Part shown: positions 1-8,473 of the stretch, in pieces
How the letters are laid out: every line of letters starts with the position of its first letter
Position numbering within the stretch: the first letter of the stretch is position 1
From: Chloroflexota bacterium
Lineage (GTDB): Bacteria; Chloroflexota; Ktedonobacteria; Ktedonobacterales; Ktedonobacteraceae
Assembly (NCBI GenBank): GCA_902812455.1
Contig: CADDZH010000010.1
Span: 1-64,000, forward strand
DNA: 64,000 nucleotides
Direction: 5' to 3'
The notes under the pieces: model-generated
Told to the model about the DNA's origin: nothing
What the model saw: only the letters and a program-made list of their open reading frames with translations
Database searches by the model: none
Program-made: the position numbers and the translations under genes

Positions 1-372
1 GTCAATAGCGAACGCCTATCCGCCGCCTGCACCTTTGAACTCTTCGCCGCTGACCGAGCCTACGAACTCGCCATCGCCGGCAATATCCCCTTCCGCGATG
101 CTTATCGCATGGTTGCAGAGGAGGTAACGGCGCTCCTCGATCAGCACCAGCCGTTGCCGGTCGAGAGCCAGCAACAGCTTGTCCGGCGGCTGGCCGCTCG
201 CAGCCACCAGGGCGGCCCAGGTAACCTGGGGCTGGAGCAGGCCCGTAACTGGCTCGAAGCAGTCGAAGCCGCCTGGAAGCAACGCGCAGAAACTTTTACA
301 GCAGTCATACAAAAACTGGTAGGAAACCTGGCCCCCACAAGGGAGGCCACTACATCTTCTGGTCTTGAATAA
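1..372 (+). CDS. argH: Argininosuccinate lyase, C-terminal part (5' end outside window)
   Basis: The reading frame is open from base 1 to the TAA at 370-372, giving the last 123 residues of a longer protein. The segment reading AYELAIAGNIPFRDAYRMV resembles the C-terminal helical domain of argininosuccinate lyase, where a PFRDAH-like motif is conserved. The enzyme splits argininosuccinate into arginine and fumarate, the last step of arginine synthesis. The following genes, argG and argF, catalyse the two preceding steps, which supports the call. The final 15 or so residues (NLAPTREATTSSGLE) are encoded by one arm of a dispersed palindromic repeat (325-409), so the C-terminal tail is probably a recent, non-conserved extension. 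Catalytic residues lie upstream of the window. Confidence 0.85.
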   Translation, partial: VNSERLSAACTFELFAADRAYELAIAGNIPFRDAYRMVAEEVTALLDQHQPLPVESQQQLVRRLAARSHQGGPGNLGLEQARNWLEAVEAAWKQRAETFTAVIQKLVGNLAPTREATTSSGLE

Positions 373-409
373 GGGGACATGTAGTGACTCCCCTGGTGGG
401 AGTCAGGCC
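325..409. repeat. Inverted pair of a dispersed palindromic repeat (family C) at the end of argH
   Basis: An arm at 325-354, read on the minus strand, starts ATGTAGTGGCCTCCC. A second arm at 379-409 on the plus strand starts ATGTAGTGACTCCCC. The two are inverted imperfect copies of about 31 bases. The right arm contains its own hairpin: GACTCCC at 386-392 pairs with GGGAGTC at 398-404. A third copy of the family lies at 26247-26279. The left arm is translated as the tail of argH; the right arm fills the argH-argG gap and could act as an mRNA-stabilising or attenuating hairpin. Confidence 0.7.
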
Positions 410-454
410 ATAGTTTTCAGATAAACTCTAAACCCCACAAGGAGGACACTTATT

Positions 455-1702
455 ATGGCAACAGCCGTACTCGCTTATTCGGGCGGCCTGGATACCTCGG
501 TCGCCATCCGCTGGATAAAGGAACATTATGATCTCGACGTAATCACGCTCACGGTCGATCTTGGCAATGAGCGCGATCTTCCTGCCATTGCTGCGCGGGC
601 TAAGCAGATCGGCGCAATCAAAGCGCTGGTTGTCGATGGCCGTGCGGATTTTGTGCGCTATTTTGTCTGGCCTGCCTTACAAGCAGGAGCAATCTACGAG
701 GGACAATACCCTCTTGCGACCGCCCTGGCGCGCCCCTTGATCGCACGTCTCCTGGTTGAGGTCGCGCGTGCAGAGGGAGCTGTAGCTGTAGCCCACGGCT
801 GCACCGGCAAGGGTAACGACCAGGTGCGCTTCGACGTTTCGATCAACACGCTGGCACCCGATCTGAAAATCATTGCGCCGGTGCGAGAGTGGAGCATGAC
901 ACGCGACAACGAGATAGCCTATGCAGCCGAGCATGGCATTCCTCTTAAAGTAACCAGTGCCAGCCCGTACTCGGTCGATCAAAACCTGTGGGGGCGAAGC
1001 ATCGAATGCGGCGTGCTGGAAGACCCCTGGATAGAGCCACCCGAAGAGGTCTACGCCTGGACAAAGAGTTCCGGGCCGGCGGAACCTGCCTACGTGGAGA
1101 TCAGCTTCGAGCAAGGCATGCCAGTGGCGCTGAATGGCGAAGAGATAGATGGTGTGACGCTGATTGAGACACTGAATAAACTGGCAGGGGAGTATGGTAT
1201 TGGCCGTATTGACCACATCGAAAATCGACTTGTGGGCATCAAGTCACGCGAAGTCTACGAGGCCCCTGCTGCCGTCGTGCTGCATACAGCTCACCGGGCA
1301 TTGGAGAGCCTGACATTGAGCCGCGACCAGGCGCGTTTCAAAGAGATAGTGGCCGCCGAGTACGCGCGCCTCATTTATAACGGCCAGTGGTACAGCGCGC
1401 TGCATCAAGACCTGGCAACATATGTGCAGAGTACGCAGCGTTTCGTGAGCGGAGTGGTGCGCGTGAAGCTCTCACAAGGGCATTGCGCTGTGGTTGGTCG
1501 CAAATCGGAACATTCGCTGTACAACCACAGCCTGGCGACGTATGACACAGGCGATCAATTCGACCACCAGGCAGCACTCGGCTTCATTAAGCTGTGGGGT
1601 CTGCCACTCACCACCCAGGCCCAGGCACAATTGTTACCCTCTATTGGAGTAGAAGGAAACTTGCTGCAAGGAGCGACTATCAAGGAGGAGCAAACACAAT
1701 GA
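455..1702 (+). CDS. argG: Argininosuccinate synthase
   Basis: This 415-residue protein condenses citrulline and aspartate using ATP to give argininosuccinate in the cytoplasm. The N-terminal [14 protein letters not shown] is the ATP-pyrophosphatase SGGLDTS loop of the family, and [13 protein letters not shown] (about residues 116-128) is the conserved citrulline/aspartate-binding block. Length matches the usual 400-415 residues. An AAGGAGG ribosome-binding site sits just upstream of the ATG. The TGA overlaps the argF ATG (ATGA at 1699-1702), indicating translational coupling. Together with argH before it and argF after it this forms an arginine operon in the unusual order argH-argG-argF. Confidence 0.97.
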   Translation: MATAVLAYSGGLDTSVAIRWIKEHYDLDVITLTVDLGNERDLPAIAARAKQIGAIKALVVDGRADFVRYFVWPALQAGAIYEGQYPLATALARPLIARLLVEVARAEGAVAVAHGCTGKGNDQVRFDVSINTLAPDLKIIAPVREWSMTRDNEIAYAAEHGIPLKVTSASPYSVDQNLWGRSIECGVLEDPWIEPPEEVYAWTKSSGPAEPAYVEISFEQGMPVALNGEEIDGVTLIETLNKLAGEYGIGRIDHIENRLVGIKSREVYEAPAAVVLHTAHRALESLTLSRDQARFKEIVAAEYARLIYNGQWYSALHQDLATYVQSTQRFVSGVVRVKLSQGHCAVVGRKSEHSLYNHSLATYDTGDQFDHQAALGFIKLWGLPLTTQAQAQLLPSIGVEGNLLQGATIKEEQTQ

Positions 1703-2709
1703 TTACAATGGCTTGCAATTTGAAAAACAGGCATTTCCTGAAGCTGGACGACTTCACGCCCGAAGAGATCGACTTTCTCCTGCACCTGGCCACAGAGCTG
1801 AAAGCGGCGAAATATGCCGGAACCGAGGTGCAGCGCCTGCAAGGAAAGAACATTGCCCTCATCTTTGAAAAAGATTCGACGCGCACACGCAGCGGATTCG
1901 AGGTTGCAGCTTTCGATCAGGGCGCTCATGTTACTTACATAGCTCCGAATGGCTCCCATATCGGCAGCAAGGAAAGCATAAAGGATACTGCCCGTGTCCT
2001 GGGCCGCATGTACGATGGCATCCAGTATCGAGGATTTGCGCAGGCGCAAGTGGAAGAACTGGCCCGCTACGCCGGCGTACCGGTATGGAATGGACTGACC
2101 AACGAAGCCCATCCGACCCAGGTGCTGGCCGACTTGCTCACCATGCAAGAACACGCCCACAAACCCCTGGAAAGCGTTTCATTCTGCTTCCTCGGTAACA
2201 CCGGCTCTAACATAGGCGATTCCCTCATGATAGGAGCCGCGAAGATGGGCATGGATATTCGCCTGGCTGGCCCCAAACAATACTGGCCCCACGAGGCTCG
2301 CCTCGAGCAGGCATATGCTATTGCCAGGGAGACTAGAGCGCGCATCACTCTGACAGAGGATGCTGAGGCGGCTGTCTGGGATTGCGATTTTCTCTATACC
2401 GATGTCTGGGTATCGATGGGCGAATCTCAGACCCTGTGGGGCGAGCGCATCAAGCTGATGCTTCCCTACCAGGTCAATAGCAGGCTCATGGCGATGACGG
2501 GTAAGCCAGATACAAAATTTATGCATTGCCTGCCTGCCCTCCATAATACTGACACGCAGGTAGGAAAAGAGATATACGAGCAATATGGCCTGGAAGCCCT
2601 GGAGGTCACAGACGAGGTCTTCGAATCGGAAGCCTCCATCGTCTTCGATCAGGCTGAGAATCGGCTGCACACCATCAAGGCCATCCTTGTAGCGACGCTA
2701 GCAGGCTAA
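1699..2709 (+). CDS. argF: Ornithine carbamoyltransferase
   Basis: The 336-residue product transfers the carbamoyl group from carbamoyl phosphate to ornithine, giving citrulline. Signature motifs are visible: the carbamoyl-phosphate loop [11 protein letters not shown] (about residues 57-67), an HPTQ motif, [14 protein letters not shown], and the ornithine-binding HCLPA near residue 276. The open frame extends to 1594, but ATG 1699 is chosen because it follows the AAGGAGG of the argG end and overlaps the argG stop as ATGA. The last 35 bases overlap the 3' end of the opposite-strand TetR gene. Argininosuccinate synthase and lyase directly upstream complete the citrulline-to-arginine path. Confidence 0.96.
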   Translation: MITMACNLKNRHFLKLDDFTPEEIDFLLHLATELKAAKYAGTEVQRLQGKNIALIFEKDSTRTRSGFEVAAFDQGAHVTYIAPNGSHIGSKESIKDTARVLGRMYDGIQYRGFAQAQVEELARYAGVPVWNGLTNEAHPTQVLADLLTMQEHAHKPLESVSFCFLGNTGSNIGDSLMIGAAKMGMDIRLAGPKQYWPHEARLEQAYAIARETRARITLTEDAEAAVWDCDFLYTDVWVSMGESQTLWGERIKLMLPYQVNSRLMAMTGKPDTKFMHCLPALHNTDTQVGKEIYEQYGLEALEVTDEVFESEASIVFDQAENRLHTIKAILVATLAG

Positions 2710-3325
2710 CGCTGGCAATCTGCTGCACTATGGGCACAATTTCCTCAATACTACGAGTAGGGCCAGCAAGGGTATCGAAAAACTCGAAGCTGGTCAAGGT
2801 GTAGAGGATATTGACTGCCTCATCGAGAGCTGAAGCCTTAAATCGTTCATGCTGCTCGATAAGTCGCCCGGCAATGACACGCAGACCCTGCCTCCGCCGT
2901 TCGTCTCGCGCTCGTATCACCTGCTCGAAATCTGGGTCGAGCATGGCCAGGCCGCGCAGCCGGCGCAAAACGCTCCGGTCGGACTGCCAGAAGCGACCGA
3001 AGACCGCAATGTACTCGTCCAGGGCGTCGAGCGGCTCTGGACGACGGAAGGCGGAGGCCAACTGCTCCATCCCCCCCGAGAACGCCTGGGAATCACACAG
3101 CGCTTCAAGCAGCCCAGTTTTGGAGCCAAACTGGTGGTAAACAGTCATGCGCGCAACATCGGCCTGTCGCGCGACGGCTTCGATAGAGAAACGGGCAAAG
3201 CCGTCAGGCTCCATGAGCAGTTCGCGAGCTGCCTGGATGATGCGCGCTCGCGTTTGTTCAGTAGTTATCTGGCGCTGGCCGAGTCGATACGGGCGAGGAC
3301 TCATAAAGGGCTTGACAACCTCCAT
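2675..3325 (-). CDS. TetR/AcrR family transcriptional regulator
   Basis: A 216-residue protein with an N-terminal TetR helix-turn-helix: [13 protein letters not shown], then [21 protein letters not shown] (about residues 26-70), followed by a helical ligand-binding domain. Family members bind a palindromic operator and release DNA when a small ligand binds. It is convergent with argF (35-base overlap) and divergent from the luciferase-like oxidoreductase genes, whose probable promoter (3312-3340) overlaps this gene's 5' end. Regulation of those oxidoreductases and of itself is therefore the likely role (inference). Start is uncertain: ATG 3325 has no ribosome-binding site but lies just downstream of a minus-strand TATACA, so a leaderless message is possible; the alternative is ATG 3304. 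The ligand cannot be told. Confidence 0.9.
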   Translation of the reverse strand: MEVVKPFMSPRPYRLGQRQITTEQTRARIIQAARELLMEPDGFARFSIEAVARQADVARMTVYHQFGSKTGLLEALCDSQAFSGGMEQLASAFRRPEPLDALDEYIAVFGRFWQSDRSVLRRLRGLAMLDPDFEQVIRARDERRRQGLRVIAGRLIEQHERFKASALDEAVNILYTLTSFEFFDTLAGPTRSIEEIVPIVQQIASVSLLASLQGWP

Positions 3326-3340
3326 AATTTATTGTATATT
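3312..3340 (+). promoter_or_regulatory. Probable sigma-70-type promoter facing the oxidoreductase genes
   Basis: TTGACA at 3312-3317 and TATATT at 3335-3340 are separated by exactly 17 bases. The box pair overlaps the start of the divergent TetR gene, and an imperfect palindrome (CCAAATATTAATTGG, about 3349-3363) follows it and may be the repressor operator. The first plausible downstream gene starts at 3765, so any transcript would carry a leader of about 420 bases containing the palindromic element at 3537-3675. Confidence 0.55.
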
Positions 3341-3536
3341 CTGTCTAGCCAAATATTAATTGGATGGACTGACTATATGATAGATCAGAGCACGGGCATT
3401 GTAAAGCCCTCTCTTATCGTGGGTTTTTCATCCTTCCAGGTGAAAGGTAGGGGCTCGATTGATCCAGGCTCCATCGTCAATTATGAATTTTAACAAACAA
3501 AATTGGCAAGGAAAGATCCGCTTGCGGGTCACTGGC

Positions 3537-3675
3537 CTGTAGGGACAAGGGGTGGGGTGAGGTGGATGAAGGGGCCTTATGCTTGTCCTGGCTGGAGCCT
3601 GAGCAAACCCGTGGGTCTGCTGCAGGGACGAGGACAAGCACAAGGCCCCCGCCCATCCACCCCTTGTCCCTACAG
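3537..3675. repeat. 139-bp palindromic MITE-like element (family A, copy 1)
   Basis: The ends are perfect 19-base inverted repeats: CTGTAGGGACAAGGGGTGG at 3537-3555 and its reverse complement at 3657-3675. The inner parts also match each other imperfectly (GGTGGATG...GGGGCCTT...GCTTGTCC on both arms), so the whole element can fold into one long hairpin. It has no convincing gene. A related element lies at 8209-8350. It fills most of the 440-base gap between the TetR gene and the next gene. Confidence 0.75.
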
Positions 3676-3764
3676 CAAGGGCGCACTCGTCTCTCGTGTG
3701 ACATACAGCCGAGAGCAGAAGGTAGCTGAACCGGTAGGATAGGGAATGCAGAAGGAGAATCGTC

Positions 3765-4754
3765 ATGACCGATCATCAGCAGTTCACCAGGGCTGCAGAG
3801 ACAAAGATGGATACAGCATCACAGCCCCTGCGCCCGCTCAAAGTTGGCATCAACCTGCCGGCAACTGAAGGTGGCATGGCTGGCAAAACCGCAAGGTGGA
3901 CAGACCTGCTTGCTTTTGCTGAGCGGGCAGAGGCGCTCGGCTTTGATTCGCTCTGGGTGCCAGATCATCTCCTCCTCAAATGGCAAGAACAGACGCATGG
4001 AATCTGGGAGTGCTGGTCGTTGCTGGCGGCGCTGGCTGCCGTGACCAGCCGCGTGGAATTAGGCCCTCTCGTCACCTGTACGGCTTTTCGCAGCCCGGCG
4101 CTCCTCGCGAAGATGGCTGACACAATCGACGAGATCAGCGGAGGACGCTTGATCCTGGGGTTAGGCGCCGGATGGGGAGGGCCAGAAGACCGTGCTTTCG
4201 GCGTTCCCAGCGACCACCGCGTTGATCGCTTCGAGGAGGCGCTGCAGATCATCGTGCCGCTGCTTCATATGGGCCATGTCAACTTCGAGGGCAAGTACTA
4301 CCAGGCGCAGGACTGTGAGCTGCGCCCGCGCGGGCCTCGGCCCGGCGGCCCACCAATTTTGATCGGTGCCAAGGGGCCGCGCATGCTGCGCCTGGCAGCA
4401 ACCTATGCAGATCTCTGGAATGCCGAAGGGCCGCTACGCCGGCCAGAGGAGATCATTCCGTTGCGCACATCAGGCGATGCCGCCTGTGCCGAGGTTGGTC
4501 GCGATCCTGCCACGCTCGGTCGCAGCGCCTCTGTAGTGGTCAACCTCCCCATGGCGCAAGCCAAGAGCGGGCAGCGCTCATCAGCACACAGTGAGCAGCC
4601 AGAAGCAACGTCGCCTGAGGAGGTCGCCGAAATGCTCCGTGGCTACGCGCGCCAGGGCCTCAGCCATGTCCAGCTCTGGCTGACTCCGAACACCATTGAT
4701 AGCCTTGAGTGGTTCAAGGTGGTTCTCGACGTGCTGGATCATAGTGAGGCGTGA
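3765..4754 (+). CDS. Luciferase-like flavin/F420-dependent oxidoreductase
   Basis: A 329-residue TIM-barrel protein of the luciferase-like (LLM) family, which uses reduced FMN or coenzyme F420. Family blocks are visible: LKVGINLPATEGG at the start, AEALGFDSLWVPDHLL, ALAAVTSRVELGPLVTC, MADTIDEISGGRLILGLGAGW, and FEGKYYQAQDCELRPRGPRP followed by PPILIGAKGPRMLRLAATYAD. The ATG at 3765 follows an AAGGAG motif. The first 25 residues are variable, so a slightly later start is possible. It is followed 29 bases later by a second family member, and both are probably controlled by the divergent TetR regulator. The substrate is unknown. Confidence 0.88.
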   Translation: MTDHQQFTRAAETKMDTASQPLRPLKVGINLPATEGGMAGKTARWTDLLAFAERAEALGFDSLWVPDHLLLKWQEQTHGIWECWSLLAALAAVTSRVELGPLVTCTAFRSPALLAKMADTIDEISGGRLILGLGAGWGGPEDRAFGVPSDHRVDRFEEALQIIVPLLHMGHVNFEGKYYQAQDCELRPRGPRPGGPPILIGAKGPRMLRLAATYADLWNAEGPLRRPEEIIPLRTSGDAACAEVGRDPATLGRSASVVVNLPMAQAKSGQRSSAHSEQPEATSPEEVAEMLRGYARQGLSHVQLWLTPNTIDSLEWFKVVLDVLDHSEA

Positions 4755-4783
4755 TTCCAACTATATATAAGGAGGTATGTTGT

Positions 4784-5665
4784 ATGAAATTGGGACTGCA
4801 CATCTATGATTTTAGCTGGCCGGGAGGAGCCAGTCAGCTTGGCCCTACACTGGTCAAGATCGCGCAGGCTGCCGAGGCATGGGGATTTGATCGCATCAGC
4901 ACAATGGATCATGTATGGCAAAGCCACTATCTCGGTGGGCCGGAACGCGAGGTGCTCTCCTGCTATCCGACCCTGGCATTTCTGGCTGCCCATACCAGCC
5001 GGATCAAGCTGCTCGCCCTGGCAACGGCGAGTCCTTACTGGTATCCGGTCTTGCTGGCGAAGACGGTGACCACTTTGGATGTGCTTTCTGGTGGTCGGGC
5101 CTGGCTTGGAATTGGAGCCGGTGATTACGAAGAGGAGGCACAGGGGTCGGGACTGCCCTTCCCGCCACTGAAAGAGCGCTACGAGAGGCTGGAGGAGATG
5201 CTCCAGATCTGCTTGCGCATGTGGCAGGGTGAACAGGGCGACAAGCGTCCGTTCGAGGGGAAGTACTACCGCATCGAGCGTCCATTCAACATCCCGCAGA
5301 GCCTCACGCGGCCTCATCCACCGATTCTGATTGCTGGTAGTGGTGAGCAAAAGACGCTGCGCCTGGTCGCCCGTTACGCTGATGCCTGCAATCTGCGCCC
5401 AGCACCTGATATTCCGAAGAAGCTGGAGGTTCTGCGCCAGCATTGTGAAGCCGAGGGCCGCAATTACGACGCCATTGAAAAGACGTGCTCATTTGCCTTC
5501 GACGTGGGCGAGCATGGCTCCAAAGTGGGCGAACTGATCGGGCAACTGCGCTGGCTCGCCGGAATGGGCATCCAGACAGTCCTGGGGGTGGTTCCGCAGG
5601 TCTACCAGATCACGACGCTCGAGGTCATTGGCCGTGAGGTCATTCCGGCTGTCGCCGATCTCTGA
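4784..5665 (+). CDS. Luciferase-like flavin/F420-dependent oxidoreductase
   Basis: A 293-residue LLM-family protein: MKLGLHIYDFSWPG, AEAWGFDRISTMDHV, LDVLSGGRAWLGIGAGDYEEE, FEGKYYRIERPFN and PPILIAGSGEQKTLRLVARYAD match the family pattern, with the last two in the cofactor-binding region. The frame is open from GTG 4751, but ATG 4784 is chosen because GGAGG at 4771-4775 is 8 bases away and the protein then starts at the first beta strand. It lies 29 bases after the related gene at 3765, so the two are probably co-transcribed and may act as a pair. The substrate is unknown; homologues include F420-dependent dehydrogenases and monooxygenases. Confidence 0.88.
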   Translation: MKLGLHIYDFSWPGGASQLGPTLVKIAQAAEAWGFDRISTMDHVWQSHYLGGPEREVLSCYPTLAFLAAHTSRIKLLALATASPYWYPVLLAKTVTTLDVLSGGRAWLGIGAGDYEEEAQGSGLPFPPLKERYERLEEMLQICLRMWQGEQGDKRPFEGKYYRIERPFNIPQSLTRPHPPILIAGSGEQKTLRLVARYADACNLRPAPDIPKKLEVLRQHCEAEGRNYDAIEKTCSFAFDVGEHGSKVGELIGQLRWLAGMGIQTVLGVVPQVYQITTLEVIGREVIPAVADL

Positions 5666-5741
5666 GTACGACAGACTGGGATTGATCCCCGCTAACGCCT
5701 GATTAGTAAAGAGGAGAGAAAACACAGAAAGGAATCACACG

Positions 5742-6143
5742 ATGAACAAAGAACAGATTGAACAAGAGATATTGCATCTGGCCGGTGCCTGGACCACAGC
5801 CGAATTGCGTGGGGATACCACTTTCCTTGAAAGGAGGCTGGCCGGCGACTTCGTTGGTGTAGGACCGCTCGGCTTCATGCTGACCAAGCAAGAATGGCTC
5901 GCGCGGCATCAGTCCGGTGACCTGAAATACGAAGCTCTCACCCTGGACGAGGTCAAGGTGCGCATTTACAACGATGCTGCCGTCTTGATCGGCCGTCAAG
6001 TGCAGAGTGCAGCTTATCGAGGCAACAGTATACCGGGCCAGTTTCGCATAACGCTGGTGTTTGTCTACCAGCATGAGCAATGGCAACTGGCGAGTCTGCA
6101 TTTGAGTCCCATCGGCCAGCCTCCGCCTTTCGCGCGGCCCTAG
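5742..6143 (+). CDS. NTF2-like (DUF4440/SnoaL-type) protein
   Basis: This 133-residue protein has the alpha-plus-beta pattern of the NTF2-like superfamily: an N-terminal helix (IEQEILHLAGAWTTAELRGD), then FLERRLAGDFVGVGPLGFMLTKQEWLARHQSGDLKYEAL and strands ending in FRITLVFVYQHEQWQLASLHLSPI. Such proteins often form small cone-shaped barrels that bind or isomerise small molecules. It follows the two oxidoreductases by 76 bases on the same strand and may belong to that transcription unit. No catalytic residues can be assigned, and the function is unknown. Confidence 0.75.
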   Translation: MNKEQIEQEILHLAGAWTTAELRGDTTFLERRLAGDFVGVGPLGFMLTKQEWLARHQSGDLKYEALTLDEVKVRIYNDAAVLIGRQVQSAAYRGNSIPGQFRITLVFVYQHEQWQLASLHLSPIGQPPPFARP

Positions 6144-6323
6144 CCCAGGCCGATAATGCTTTACAAACATATCCCGGCAGAACAGAAAGAGTGGGCTATC
6201 TCCTCTCTCTTTGGCTCCAAGCCCTGAAAGGAGATATACTACATATGCAACCATAGCGAATTGACCGGCAGCGGAGGCGCTGCGGATTCCCAATCCTTTG
6301 GGGTGATTTATGAGGGCGAGCCG
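6144..6323. other. Intergenic stretch without a recognisable gene
   Basis: Between the NTF2-like gene and the composite repeat at 6324 nothing coding is convincing. A GGAGATATACTACATATG string at 6231-6246 resembles a ribosome-binding site plus ATG, but the frame closes after three codons. Confidence 0.4.
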
Positions 6324-6553
6324 ATGATGAAATTTAACGACCAGGATCGGCATCACGTGTCATCCTGAGCGGAGCGAAGGATCTCTTGATGGGCATCGGA
6401 TGCTTCCCCTTCGTTCCTCAAGGCTTCGGCTCACGCGCTCAGCATGACATGAGTGAGGCAGCGGCTCCATTGATACAAGCAACCGGCAAACACGATGTCT
6501 GGTTTTGGTTGGTAAAAATCATAATCGGTGGGCGCAATGAATTTGGCCCCTAC
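6324..6553. repeat. Composite dispersed palindromic repeat (family D, copy 1)
   Basis: The unit has a head (ATGATGAAATTTAACGACCA followed by GGATCGGC), a palindromic middle with GTCATCCTGAGCGGAGCG and inverted sequence ending in AGCATGACA, and a tail with TTGGTTGGTAAAAATCATAA ending in CCCCTAC. All three blocks recur in the same order at 50008-50167. The middle alone recurs at about 52277-52315. It fills the gap before the flavoprotein gene. Confidence 0.7.
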
Positions 6554-6641
6554 GGTGTATCTGCAAGGTTGAAGCGCCACACTGCTGAAACCAGGTAAAA
6601 GCGAACAATACATAATGAGCTATTAAGGATTTGGCGTATCA

Positions 6642-8078
6642 ATGTCCAGGCATGATGCGTATGATGCCATCGTGGTAGGCTCGGGACCAAACGGGCTTGC
6701 CGCCGCAATCACCTTAGCCCGCGCAGGCCGCTCAGTCCGTGTCTACGAGGCCAAAGCGACCGTTGGTGGCGGGGCCCGCTCAATGGAGTTGACATTGCCT
6801 GGATTCCTCCACGATGTTTGCTCGGCCATCCATCCTCTCGGGATCGGCTCTCCTTTTTTTCGCTCCCTCCCGCTTGAGCAGTACGGCTTGCAATGGATTC
6901 AACCATCTGCGCCGCTCGCTCATCCTTTCGACGATGGCACAGCCGCCATCCTCGAACGCTCCATAGAGGCAACAGGCGCCGGCCTTGGTCTCGATGCCAG
7001 AGCCTATCAAGAACTCATGGCACCGCTCGTCGCACATTGGGATATACTCGCGGACGCTCTTCTTGGCCCTCTCCGATTGCAAATGATACGCCATCCCCTG
7101 ATCATGGCCGAGTTTGGCCTGAAAGCTATTCGTTCATCTCAGAAGCTTGCTCGCAGCCTCTTCAAGGGAGAGCCGGCACGCGCGCTCTTTGCCGGAATGA
7201 GCGCACACTCGATGTTGCCTCTTGAGCAGCCGCCAAGCGCTGCATTCGGCCTCGTGCTGGGCATTCTCGGCCATGTCGTCGGTTGGCCCGTACCACGTGG
7301 CGGCTCACAGAAGATTGCCGGCGCACTGGCTGCCTATCTTCGCTCTCTCGGCGGGGAAATTGTCACAGACACCGAGATCAAATCTCTCGATGCGCTACCA
7401 GCCGCACGGGCCATCCTGTTCGATGTTACGCCGCGCCAGTTGCTGAGCATCGCAGGCGAGCACTTGCCCGGCAGGTACCGGCGGAAACTCCAGGGCTACC
7501 GCTACGGGCCTGGAGTCTTCAAGGTCGATTTTGCCCTCGACGGCCCGGTTCCCTGGAAGGCTCTAGAATGCGAACGCGCAGGAACAGTTCATGTGGGAGG
7601 GACGCTAGAGGAGATTGCGGCGGCTGAACGAGCGGTTTGGAAAGGAGAGTACCCTGAAAACCCATTTGTGATCGTTGCCCAGCAAAGCCTGTTCGATCCA
7701 GCGCGGGCACCGGAGGGAAAGCAGACATTGTGGGCATACTGCCATGTTCCTAACGGCTCGACATTCGACATGACCGGGCGCATTGAAGCTCAAATAGAGC
7801 GCTTCGCACCTGGCTTCCGCGCTCGCATCCTGGCACGCCATATCATGAACCCCGCCGAGCTTGAGCGCTACAATGCTAATGACATAGGCGGGGATATCAA
7901 CGGCGGCGTGCAGGATCTCCGGCAACTTTTCACACGCCCTACGGCACGCCTCGTCCCATACTCAACCCCAGCTAAGGGTATCTATCTCTGCTCCTCTTCT
8001 ACACCTCCTGGAGGAGGCGTACACGGCATGTGTGGCTACTTTGCTGCCCAGGCGGCTTTACATGAAGTCCTATCGTGA
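6642..8078 (+). CDS. FAD-dependent phytoene-desaturase-like oxidoreductase
   Basis: A 478-residue flavoprotein. The N terminus YDAIVVGSGPNGLAAAITLA is a Rossmann dinucleotide-binding loop (GxGxxG), and VYEAKATVGGGARS is the second FAD-contacting block. The C-terminal YSTPAKGIYLCSSSTPPGGG is the matching FAD-binding tail of CrtI/COG1233 proteins. True carotenoid desaturases occur with phytoene synthase; no crt gene is nearby, so the substrate is unknown and a general NAD(P)/FAD oxidoreductase role is safer. The ATG at 6642 puts the Rossmann fold about 8 residues from the start, as usual. It stands alone between two repeat-filled gaps. Confidence 0.88.
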   Translation: MSRHDAYDAIVVGSGPNGLAAAITLARAGRSVRVYEAKATVGGGARSMELTLPGFLHDVCSAIHPLGIGSPFFRSLPLEQYGLQWIQPSAPLAHPFDDGTAAILERSIEATGAGLGLDARAYQELMAPLVAHWDILADALLGPLRLQMIRHPLIMAEFGLKAIRSSQKLARSLFKGEPARALFAGMSAHSMLPLEQPPSAAFGLVLGILGHVVGWPVPRGGSQKIAGALAAYLRSLGGEIVTDTEIKSLDALPAARAILFDVTPRQLLSIAGEHLPGRYRRKLQGYRYGPGVFKVDFALDGPVPWKALECERAGTVHVGGTLEEIAAAERAVWKGEYPENPFVIVAQQSLFDPARAPEGKQTLWAYCHVPNGSTFDMTGRIEAQIERFAPGFRARILARHIMNPAELERYNANDIGGDINGGVQDLRQLFTRPTARLVPYSTPAKGIYLCSSSTPPGGGVHGMCGYFAAQAALHEVLS

Positions 8079-8208
8079 GCTGAAGCAGGAATCTTTAGGG
8101 ATAGGAGCGGATTTATAGGGGCAGATTTTTCCGTGGACCAGCCTGTGAAGCGGATCATACCTGATGAACTTTTCCGATCATATGGGGTCATCAGGAACGG
8201 GTCGTCGC

Positions 8209-8350
8209 CTGTAGGGACAGTAGAAGCTCGATGTATCGAAGCTGTGGGTGGATGGGGGATGGGCGGGGGCCTGGTGCTTGTCCCCGCGCCTCTTCTCTCT
8301 TCACACATCCCAATAAACCTCCCTTTGCAAAATCTCTCCCACCCCTACAG
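8209..8350. repeat. 142-bp palindromic MITE-like element (family A, copy 2)
   Basis: The element begins CTGTAGGG at 8209-8216 and ends with its reverse complement CCCTACAG at 8343-8350. Internally GGTGGATGGG and GGGCGGGGGCC plus GTGCTTGTCC match the inner arm of the 3537-3675 element. The copy is more diverged and its two arms pair less well. It fills most of the 395-base gap before the phosphoketolase gene; the remaining bases hold a TATAAT at 8418-8423 without a good -35 box. Confidence 0.65.
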
Positions 8351-8473
8351 CTCTGTGTAAAAGTCTGATGTGCATCCTGTGGAGCAGATTGAGTATGCGA
8401 TTGATAGCATCCTGGCGTATAATTCTGAGGAAGCATTGTAAAGATGAATTGCATTTAAGAAAGGCAGATAGAC

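Noticed and set aside
2849..3493. 214-codon plus-strand open frame opposite the TetR gene
   Set aside because: The minus-strand TetR helix-turn-helix is unmistakable; the plus frame has no start signal or motif.
3537..3675. Palindromic element considered as a CRISPR or rho-independent terminator
   Set aside because: The arms are inverted rather than direct repeats, there is no spacer periodicity, and no T run follows the hairpin.
4751..4783. GTG 4751 as start of the second luciferase-like oxidoreductase
   Set aside because: It overlaps the previous stop region and lacks a ribosome-binding site, whereas ATG 4784 has GGAGG 8 bases away.
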